NCBI GenBank assembly: GCA_033398695.1
Contig: CM065803.1
Coordinates: 43,391,501-43,455,500 of the forward strand
DNA: 64,000 nucleotides
Direction of reading: 5' to 3'
Origin: Orobanche coerulescens
Taxonomy: Eukaryota; Streptophyta; Magnoliopsida; Lamiales; Orobanchaceae
Of this stretch, positions 43,615-53,242 are shown piece after piece (position 1 is the stretch's first letter; every line of letters starts with the position of its first letter). A program made the position numbers and the translations under genes. Under the pieces are notes generated by a model, which was not told where the DNA came from, did no database searches, and saw nothing but the letters and a program-made list of their open reading frames with translations.

Positions 43615-45791
43615 TGTAACACCCCCAGGATATTCAGGGTATATTACAGGGCCGTGGATCCCCACATGGGACCCACCAGGCTGAACGACCAAACATATTC
43701 ATCGACTCATGGAATCAACATAATAACACCTCATCATAAAAATGCAAAACAAAATAATCCACCCGGTTCAACCGGTCAAACACAACACAATCATCCAACT
43801 CCAATATAGACAAATACTTCAATCCAAACAAACCAAAGCTCCTAAGTACTCGAGTACTTCTATTAGTTTACAAATAGATAATCGCATCAAAAGACAGAAA
43901 ACCATAAAAACACACTCATGCACAATCACCACGCCCGGCCATCATCCGCGTACTTTTCCAACGCCCGTTTGTCTCCATGAACCTGACCTGAAATTCATAA
44001 AACGAATTTCCCCAAAACGGATCCCTAAAAGGGGTTAGCAATAACGCTAGTACAAGTAACCAAATGAACAACTGACACCTTACACATATAGTCAATGCAT
44101 GCAATCATGAAAACATCGGTTGAAACACACATTTCCGGAAACGCCATAATCCAAAACACATTTACAAAATGCACCACAATTAACCGCGGAACCATGCCTC
44201 TGTGGACCCCTACCGAGACCCCGTCGGATCTAACCCGTAGTGGTTAAAAGCAACTCGCGGACCCAAGCCTTTGTGGACCCCTACTGAGACCATATCGGAT
44301 CTAACCCGTAGTGAGCATACACACACACACACACGTTACTCATGCAATACTACCATGTTAAGATTTTAAGTTCATAAGGGTACTTGCCTCGATCAATAGA
44401 TGGTTACACGAACGAAAAATAAGAATCAAACCCGACCGCGAGGAACCGGCGAAAACGAAGCTAACGATTCGAAGAATACAATCACAACCACTTCTAAACG
44501 AATACGAAAATGGAATACACCAGAAAACTCGCCTACGATTCATGTATTTTTGTACAAGAACAACAACGAGGGCGGACCACAACCAAACCCTCTCGATTAC
44601 GCAAACATCACAAAATATACCATGAATCCGTAGGGAAACCAAGAATACAACCAAGATTAATCATATTCATCATGAATTAATCAACAACACGGAACGAATC
44701 GGACGAAAATACGAAAACCCCCAAATCTCCCCAAACATAGGGTTCTAGATGATTTACCTTGATTCAAGAGGTAGAGGATGATTAAATGATGATAGATCGG
44801 TGCTAGAGACTCAAAATCTTGTATGGATGATGATAATCGCCCCACTCCAAGCTCCCAATCACCCAAATCATCAAAATCTCGGAGGATAAAATAAAAGGAG
44901 AAGAAATGAGTTCCCCCCCGGTCAACTCTCTGGTTTTTATAACCAGAGGGTTATTAGCGTGCGCTAACAATCACAAGTTAGTGTGCGCTATCGAATAATA
45001 GCCCAGTCCAGAAGGCTAACACCCCAGTCCAGAATGGGAATTAGCGTGCGCTAACGGGAATTAGCGTGCGCTAACAGCCTCTCGGTAGCGCACGCTATGG
45101 GGTCATAGCGTGCGCTACCTGGACATCAGCCGAGTCCAGAAGTAAACTGCCCAGTACTCACCTGACCGCGTTAGCGTGCGCTACTGGACACTCTGCGTGC
45201 GCTAACAGCGTCTCGGTAGCGCGCGCTATCGGGCTATAGCGTGCGCTACTTGGGCACCTGACCGAGTCCAAGAGTAAACTGTCCAGTACTGGACTATCGC
45301 GTTAGCGCGCGCTACCGGACACCTAGCGCGCGCTAGTCCCCAATAATAACGTACGCTAGACAAACGTAGCATGCGCTAAACCATTAGTCCACAGTATTGA
45401 GATCAGAAACAGGCTCACTGCCACTGCCAGGGCTCAACTCGCTAGCGCACGCTACGCTTGTTGGTAGCGCTATAAAATAATATTAGCGCGCGTTAGGCAT
45501 AGGATAACAACGGTCCAAAATACCGAAACACGACCGAAGCATCAAACGGAACAACAAATACGCATGATATCATACAATGGATTTACGGCAACCCCGAACG
45601 GCGGTTCCGAACAACAATTACGAGAAGTAAATCAATAAGCGACGGAAGAACCAATAAACGTAGAATTGGATGACCAAAAAGTCTCGAAATAAATAATCTC
45701 GAAAATCAATACGGTTACACGAGGGTCGCTAAAAAAACGAGAAATATACCGAAAATAAAAATACCGGGAAAAAGAAAATACAGATATTACA
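43615..45791 (-). repeat. Element C 5' LTR
   Basis: Full-length copy with the long palindrome cluster 44952-45495, TATA box at about 44933-44944 and tandem units at 44180-44315. Confidence 0.92.
44952..45495 (-). repeat. TAGCGYGCGCTA palindrome cluster, element C right LTR
   Basis: Roughly fifteen or more copies, including a larger duplicated module (ACCTGACCG...GTCCA...GTAAACTG...CCAGTACT) absent from the left LTR. Confidence 0.88.
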
Positions 45792-45796
45792 TTTAT

Positions 45797-47233
45797 GATT
45801 TGCAATGGGTTTGCTTACCAGGCTGATATGCTGGATCATACAAAATGAATAGGACTGGGTTTAGGCTCCAAAATTATTTAAAATAATTGCATGTGGAATA
45901 AAAGGACATCTTTTTAACAAAGACCTAACATTAAGCAATGAACAATTAGATACAGCCCCTATGCATTGCACTGGTCTATTAATTTATATTCGACGCCCAA
46001 AAAACGGTACCAACAAAACCGCTTACCTTCAAACATAACCAAATTAGTGCCGCACATTAAGCGAGGAACAATCAGATCCAAACTGTGTGCAACGCACGGG
46101 TCTGAATGCCTCATATATCTAAAGATTCAGTCCTTAAATTTAATGTGGAGGTCTTAAAGTTGGAAAACCACAACTCCACAGCTCGACAGAAGACAAACAA
46201 TCACAAAAAAGGGTTGCAGAATTTAAGCAACTAATGAAGGTGAATATGAAGTGTTCGTGGGAATATAAACCATTAGCAAAGAAATACCATCTTTTTATTT
46301 GCTTGCAAATAATTAAATCAAACAAGTCTTTAAATGTGAATCTTTTAAGTTGCTTTTTTGAAGATTATAAATAGACAACTATCACCATCTTCACCACATC
46401 ATTTTTTGGAATCAATCTTCACCGCCATGAAAAAAAACAGCCCGGGGTGCATTTAACCACAACCTCAGCCCACAACCCCTCTGTCCTAATTTAAACAAGA
46501 ACAAGAACAAAATATCTCAGCTTTTGCATTTCGTGATATATGCAAGCAACCTATCATTGATCTTTAACAATTAAAAAACCTACCTGAGACCTTTATTAAA
46601 GATCTTGAAGCCGATTTGAACAAGACAAAAGAGGTGTTTTTCAGTTTATGCTTCGTTTCATAACATGTTATATTAAGAGTTTGTGGTTCGATTATTTAGC
46701 AGAAGAAAGAATATAAAGAAAGTATTTGATTTCGTTTTTGTTTAGCATAAATAAACAAGTGGTTCGTAAGAGATAATACAAAAAATAGTGGCTTTATGCG
46801 ATTCATTTCTTAGCAGGTATATTTAGAAAGGATGTGTGGATTGCTTTAGGAAATGAACATATGTGTTCATATATTTTTCTTTCTTTGAGATTCGGTAGTT
46901 TGGTGGCTCCAAGAAATATTGAGGAGGATGTGTGTTTTTTGTGATAAGTGTGACTAGGGTTAACATATGAGAAAAAAACAGGGTTGTCATCTCTTATATT
47001 TTGCGTTAACTGCAATTTTGGACTATATATGTGCTAACCGGGTTTGAAGTTGGGTAGAATGATTTAACCGTGTTTGGGCCTTATTCGATGTATTTTTTCG
47101 GATAAATTTTGGGCCTGCTAAGTTCATACAAATTTAAGTACCAAATTGTGTTACTTAAGAGCTGAGATATAATAGAAGAAAAAGAAACAGGTAGAAAATA
47201 ACCACTTAAGTCTTACGGGCCTCAAGTTAGATC
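45797..47233. other. Intergenic spacer between elements C and E
   Basis: Mostly unremarkable. Contains Helitron-like hairpin words (GTGCAACGCACGGG at about 46088), a TATA-like TTATAAATAG near 46366 followed by a leader and a 9-codon ORF, and the ACCTACCTGAGACC...GATCTTGAAGCCG segment similar to 36450-36490. No gene supported. Confidence 0.4.
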
Positions 47234-49398
47234 TGTAATACCCAATTGTAAATTCATTCATTCTCTTTCAGTAAATCGTTCCTCTGTAATTTTTCACTTA
47301 TTAATAATCATTCATCATTCACATTCATTCATTCGTGTTCACCGTTCGGAGTAACTATGAGTCGTGTATCGATATTATTCATTGTTTCAACCTTTCTTGA
47401 GAATCGAGAGGAAAATATTATCTTGATTGTTGTAATTGCTTCGTTAGACGATGTTGATACTGGAGTTCATACCATTTCAAAATTTACTCCTTGTTCGAAT
47501 CGTGCTATTGTTGGGCAAACCCTTGTAATCATTGTTCGGAACCACCTTTTTGGCATTTCCGCACTTCCATTTTGTGTTATTGTTCCCAAGTTTTGAGTTC
47601 TATGGCTTTTATTCTCTTCCCGGGTCATTTTTCATCATTTTTGGGCCCGAATAGTGTGTGCCGCGGCACACACATTACACTTTTGGTGGTGGTGTTGGCT
47701 GTACCGCGGGCCACGGCCCCCTGTCGGCCGCATGACACTAAGCCAAGTCTTTGGCGATTTTGGCCGCGGGCATGGCACACTCAGTCCGTGCCGCGGCACG
47801 CGATGCAGTTTAGCCTTTTTCAGCGGGTTTTGTGAGGAGAAATGCTCATTTCATCTCATACCTTCTTCCTCCTCTCCTTGGGCGATATTTTGGGCGATTT
47901 AGCATCATCAAACTCAGAGAATCTCATCTTCTTCAAGTTGTGGTGTGGATTAACAACATATTTATGGATTTTTCATCCTAATTCAAGGTAATTTCTTTAA
48001 CCCTAGATTCGATTTTGAGTTGGAGCATGATGTTTTGGATGATATAATCATGATTTATGAAGGATATACGTATGATTATGAGTTTTTATGAGTTATCATC
48101 GGATTGTTGGAAGTTTTACTCAAGAACACTTTGAAGGTTGAATTGGAATGGGATTTTCGATTAAATGTTATCGTAAGCTCGAAATGAGAATTCCTACTGG
48201 ATTATCGATTGTGTTGATGGTGTTTTGTTGGATTGAATCATTCATTAGAGGTTGGTTTTCGATACAATTGGGATTAGTTGTAAATAATGGGAGATTGTTT
48301 ACATAGTGTTTGTCGAAATGCCCCAATGAGTTTGGATTTTTTGTCTCGACCTCTTGAATTGGTTATGATCTCCATTGATACGTATATTAAGCAAATTGTT
48401 GGTAATTGTGTTATTCAAGGTTGTTCGAGCGACGGATACCTCCATTAAGGACGTTTGTTCGAGGAAGGACATTATTCACCGGTATTTGAGGCAAGATAAT
48501 TCTTGCTCGGTTAAGAGGATACTCATTCCTTTCGTTGTTGTTCATGCATACATATAATTCATTCATAATATTTAATTCACGAGGAACGACGGTTCCAATC
48601 ATTTCAATTGAAGTTATCATTTATTGCACCATTATTCCATCTCGGTAAGTCATTCTTGACCCTTGTCGGATTTTTATTCATTATTCCTCATATCGGTCGC
48701 TTTTGTTCTTGTGACTTTCCGGGATTGTATTACGTTATCGGGTGGTGGATGTGTGGAATTTTTAGTCGGGCACACGATGGTCATGTGTATATGCGGGACT
48801 CCGGACACATTGGACTGTGCACACGGTAACGTGCCTCCATGAGACTAATTAGGCCAAGTTGCGTGTGTATACGCAGGACTCCGGACACTCGGCTACTTGT
48901 GCACGTGCACATTCCATTCGGGCGTACTATGATGCCCATCATTCAACTCAATTTCTTAATTCATTCATGTGATTATTGTATTTTGTTCAACTCTTGAGGA
49001 TTGTTGTTCTGTGTAACTGACCCCGTTGGGGGATATTGTTTTCAGATCATGGCAAGGCAACTCACGGGAAGATAACGTTGACGGTCAGGAGTCCCAGTGA
49101 TACTAGTAGGGGGCCCCAGTCCATCTATTTGTTCATGTTTTCTTGTTATGTATTTTTCCGCTGCACTTCCTTTTGGATTGTCATTTATTCAGTGTTATGT
49201 ATTTTATCTTCACATGAAATATACATGTATTCTGTTCTCCTGGGTGTGTTGTACTTGAAATTCCTCATCGGAGTAATTGATGATGTAATGTGGTTCGGTA
49301 CTACATTTGTACTGTGTAATTCATTAATTTTCACTCGCCTGGTGGGTCCAGTCGGGGGTCCGCGGCACTGTAATATCCACCTAGTTTGGGGCGTTACA
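47234..49398 (+). repeat. Element E 5' LTR
   Basis: Starts TGTAATACCC and ends GGGGCGTTACA. Has two exact GTGCCGCGGCAC palindromes in U3 (47658-47669, 47788-47799) plus a partial one (ACCGCGGG). Leader with a CAAGGTAATTTC donor-like site near 47989. Two related tandem units (TATRCGSRGGACTCCGGACAC) at 48781-48900. No obvious TATA box. Confidence 0.88.
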
Positions 49399-49540
49399 GA
49401 GTTGGTATCGGAGCATGGTTTTGAATACTACCTTCCGAGTCATGTCTCATTTGAAATCATCGTTCATCAGACTAGTATCATTGGACTTTCACGTCACGTG
49501 TGACCTGTGCAAGCGCCAAGCCCCTCAGACCGAAAGAACA

Positions 49541-49838
49541 GTAAGATTTTTGATGCCATGGTATAATTTCTGGCAATAAGAATCATTCATTCATCATTCA
49601 TCAGTCAACAATCCTCAATCATCATTATCATTTTTGGTCATGTCGATCATGTTAATTCATTAACCACTCAGTTAATTTCATTGCTCAGTTGTTAATCTTG
49701 TGGATCGTAGCATCAATCTTGTTAACTTGTTCAAGATAATCATTTCAATAATTTCATCGGATAATCATGTCACCTAAGTTGATCTTTCATGCGATATTCA
49801 TACGAGATCTAAAATTATCATGTGTTTCCTACCTTCAG
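49541..49838 (+). promoter_or_regulatory. Candidate leader intron of gypsy E
   Basis: GTAAG at 49541 downstream of the primer site and TTTCCTACCTTCAG ending at 49838, one base before the gag ATG. The intervening sequence is T-rich and non-coding. Confidence 0.5.
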
Positions 49839-49839
49839 T

Positions 49840-50591
49840 ATGGATCGAGCTGTCAGAGGACGCAGGGGAAGAGGCCACGGTGCGGGCCGAAACCCGGAAG
49901 CTCGAGTGAATACCCGTGCGAACGCGAGGAATAATGTCAACTCAAAGAGCAGCGACGCTGCTACTCATTCACCTGGAAATAATCATTCACCGTCAGGAAG
50001 CTGCACCCGAGATACAACTCAATCAGAAGGTGTTCCGGTTGATCCACTCACTGATATGCAGGGCATGATGGCCCAAATGACCCATATGGCACGTCTGATG
50101 GAGACGATGCAGAACTCAGCCACTCAGGATCCACAGGCTCCTCCGCCGCCACCTCAGAGGCAAGAGAGGAGTGTGAGCAGTATCATCAATGACATCTCTC
50201 GCCAGAGGCCACCTACCTTCGAGGGCTCATCTGAGCCGGCAGACATTATTCACTGGCTGGAGCATTTCGAGAAGTTATTTGCTATGGTAGAGTGTCCCGA
50301 AGGGCACAAAGTTTAAGTTGCGTCTTACTATCTGGGTAAGAGCGCTCACTCTTGGTGGCTATCTTTGAAACCCACCGACGGATCTTGCACGTGGGACCAG
50401 TTCAAGACTCTCATAATGGAAAGATATTATCCGGCCCCACTCAGGGAGGCCAAGTTGTCGGAGTTACTCAGTCCCGACCCCTTGACGGAAGAAGATGTTC
50501 TCACCATTGTCGAGAAGTTTCAGGAGCTACTTCCCTTCGCCTCATCTATTATCCAATCCGAGGCGGATAAGATCAAGTTCTTCAGCAAAAG
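49840..50591 (+). pseudogene. Element E gag, truncated
   Basis: ATG at 49840: MDRAVRGRRGRGHGAGRNP, then a Ser/Asn-rich spacer, the helix DMQGMMAQMTHMARLMETMQ, and the gag core (RQRPPTFEGSSEPADIIHWLEHF, AHSWWLSLKP, FKTLIMERYYPAPLREAK, EADKIKFF). An in-frame TAA at 50314 interrupts the core. The sequence changes abruptly into element D after FFSKR (50591), so the C-terminal zinc knuckle is lost. Confidence 0.85.
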
Positions 50592-51983
50592 GCATCTTAA
50601 AAATTGTGTTATACTTCCGGGTATATTTTTGTTGTTGTTGTTGTTTGCCTCGTATATTTTTTCATGCAGATCCAAAAAGGCATAGCTCAAGCATCAATTT
50701 TCATATCAGGGAGTATTTTTTTTCTCTTGCTTTTTATTATTATTATTATTATTATTTTTTAAAAACTGAGGACAGTTTCTTTTTCAAATTTGGGGGTGGT
50801 ATGTTTTAATTATTTTGGTTTGTTGGTTTTGATTATTTTGGTGATTTGCCTTAATTATTATTATTATTTATATATATATATATATATTATTTTGATTTGT
50901 GAGATTTCTAGATCTGGCCATAAACACCAATAAATTAGCTATATACAAGCTTCTAAAATTGGTTTAACCGGTAAAAAAAAATTATATATTCCAAAATTTT
51001 TGAGCCTTAATCTCTCTTTCCAAACCTTGTAATTATCATATAAAATCGAGTCATTCGTTACCTTGAGAAAAGAAGAATCAGTCGGTTGATGAAAAATAGA
51101 ACTGAAATTTACTTAATTTGTGGAGTTTTTGATTTTTCATGCTTAACTAATAAACGATTTTCTGCAAAAATCCTTTTCCCTAAATAAAAAGGAGTCATTG
51201 GTGAAAAGAGCTACACGTTAGCAAATAACGGTGTGAAAGTTATCACCTAAAAAAATAAATGACAAAAAGGAGAAGCGTTGAGCAGCAACAGCTGCCTAAT
51301 TTTGGGGGTCTTAAAATTTTGCGAAAAATAAAGGACTAACCATTGTTGGTGCGTAGCTGCCGTCTCACAGAAAAATTGGTGAAAAGAGCTACACGTTAGC
51401 AAATAATGGTGTGAAAGCTATCACCTTTTAAAAAAAAAAGAGATAGAAATTGTGTTGGTGAAAAGAGCTACTTGTTAGCAAATAACGGTATGAAAGCTAT
51501 CACTAAAAGGGATGTAGTTTATGAGCAAGATCTGAATTAATTAGCGGTTGAATTTCAATACACTCAATTTCGTGAAAAATCACAATATTTGATGACGCCG
51601 ATGAAATTCTTCTTCATATTGAGTCGAAAAATAAACGAGTGATCGAGAGCAACCATTAAAGGGAGTCTTGTGAGTCACGAGTGGGAAATAAATAATCAAC
51701 CTTTTGGGGGAAAAACCTTGCATTTCGGAATTACAAAAATAAAAACCGTGTTTTAACTTCAAAATCGTTACTAGATTTATTTTGAATCTTGATTCATTTC
51801 TATCTACTGTATAAAGTTGGTTATTGTGTATTAATGGCATTTTGATCTCTTTTTATTTTTTTCTTAAATTTGTGTGTATTATTTTTTATTTTTTTTATTT
51901 TGTGTCTTATTTTAATTTTTATTTTGTGTGTGATTAATAAAGAGTCTTGCTCGGGACTAGCAAGAATTTAAGTGTGGGGTATT
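50592..51983 (+). repeat. Element D 3' internal segment, copy 1
   Basis: 1392 bp, nearly identical to 58586-59975. Contains GAGGACAGTTTC...TTTGGGGGTGG (a word typical of the region upstream of 3' LTRs in Athila-type elements), TA microsatellites, three 48-bp hairpin repeats and the polypurine tract AAGTGTGGGG at its end. Confidence 0.88.
51200..51504 (+). repeat. Three 48-bp hairpin-forming repeats, copy 1
   Basis: Units at 51200-51247, 51378-51425 and 51457-51504 begin GGTGAAAAGAGCTAC and end GTGAAAGCTATCACC (minor changes), so the ends of each unit pair (GGTGA...AGCT / AGCT...TCACC). Confidence 0.85.
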
Positions 51984-52208
51984 TGATTAGTGCATAATTG
52001 ATCTAAAATTCATATACAAAATATTCCTTTTTCCGGGCATAATCGTACTGATTTGTGATTAAAAATACATATTTTACAGATATGTCCAAACATGAGCTAA
52101 AAATGGTTATTTTACAGATTACTGACATGAAGCATCAAAAAGGACGGAAAACGAGATCAAATCCAACGACGGGAATTTTTCAAGGCAAAAACGACCATAC
52201 AACACGGC

Positions 52209-52390
52209 GCAAAAAGGACCGTGTTATGCAGGCCGTTTCACATACGGCGCAACAAGGGCCGTGTCTTGGGCCGTTTCACACACGGCCGGCATTTAGCGCC
52301 GTGTCCTCGCGCGTATTCCGGAAGAGACCGAGTCACCACAAAACGGCACACAACACGGGGCAAACTGGGCCGTTTTTCATCGCCGTTTTT
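52209..52390 (+). repeat. ACGGC/GCCGT-rich cluster in element D LTR1
   Basis: Repeated ACACGGC, GGCCGTGT, GGGCCGTTT and ACGGCCGGC words in both orientations, in an otherwise AT-rich LTR. The copy in LTR2 is at 60195-60382. Confidence 0.75.
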
Positions 52391-52572
52391 CAGCAGATGC
52401 CATGCAAAATTAGTCCACTTTTGACCAACTTGTGAACTCAACCACAAGATATTTTTTTGGTCAAAAATCTGAAAATTCAAAGACATGGGTGAAGTGTGAA
52501 CAAAGAATTAAAAAAATGATATTACAATAGATATTTTGAATTAAATAATCAATTGTATTCTTGAAAATCACC

Positions 52573-52581
52573 TATAAAAGG
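52573..52581 (+). promoter_or_regulatory. TATA box of element D LTR1
   Basis: TATAAAAGG, followed about 30 bp downstream by a CATC/CCATTGC leader; the same box is at 60565-60573 in LTR2. Confidence 0.7.
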
Positions 52582-53242
52582 ACATCTTCATCCATTGCAA
52601 AAATTAACCACCTTCTTGCCAAGATAATACCTATCTTCTTGCTAAGAAATACTCCTTTCTTTTAGCAATATATTTTCCTTAGAACTCTCAATTTTAGTTT
52701 GTATTTCATTTTTGGTTTGAAGTTTTTCTTTCATTTAGTTTGTAATTGAAAAGTGCTTGATCAATAAGCACTTAATATTTTACTTAGTGTTTTACTTTCA
52801 ATTTTTGTAAGCTTGTAACCTTTGAACAAGTTTGAAGTTATAATTTGAAGTATATTTCTTGCACTTTGATACATGATATTCAAGTAAGTTTTATCTATTG
52901 TCATTAAGTTCTAGTAATTAAAAGTTTCTATATATATTATATATATCAATTATTTCTATTATAATTTTAGTATGTATAAACCAATGAGTAGCTAATCTTT
53001 CTTCCTAGGGGAAGGGGGATTTCTATTAGGTTATATATTGAGTATTTGATTGATTTAAACTATTTTTAGGACTAATTGGTTTAAATAGAGATTGATCATA
53101 TCCTATTTTTACTAATGAAACCTTCTTGGTTGATTGTTGAGTGAATTGGAAACATATCTTTTCAATCTATCAAATGTTAATTTTGTTATCAACATCTTAA
53201 GATTGCGAAAGTGGTTAAGACACTTTTGAATACAAAAGTTAT

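Larger units (their letters stand above)
36809..45791 (-). mobile_element. Ty3/gypsy (Tekay/Del-like) element C
   Basis: 8983-bp element with LTRs 36809-38703 (1895 bp) and 43615-45791 (2177 bp); exact target duplication TTTAT (36804-36808, 45792-45796). Primer site TGGTATCAGAGCAC (minus, about 43595-43608) and polypurine tract GAGGGGTAGAA at 38704-38714. Gene order on the minus strand is gag, protease, RT, RNase H, integrase, chromodomain-like tail. Coding capacity is lost through several stops and frameshifts. The LTRs differ mainly by a deletion of about 0.3 kb inside the palindrome cluster of the left copy. Confidence 0.95.

Noticed and set aside
50495..50809. Phe/Tyr-rich 104-aa frame
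   Set aside because: Out-of-frame reading across the gag/element D junction and a TTA microsatellite.
52055..52435. 126-aa frame in element D LTR1
   Set aside because: Lies in U3 upstream of the TATA box; its counterpart in LTR2 is broken by a stop, so it is not conserved.
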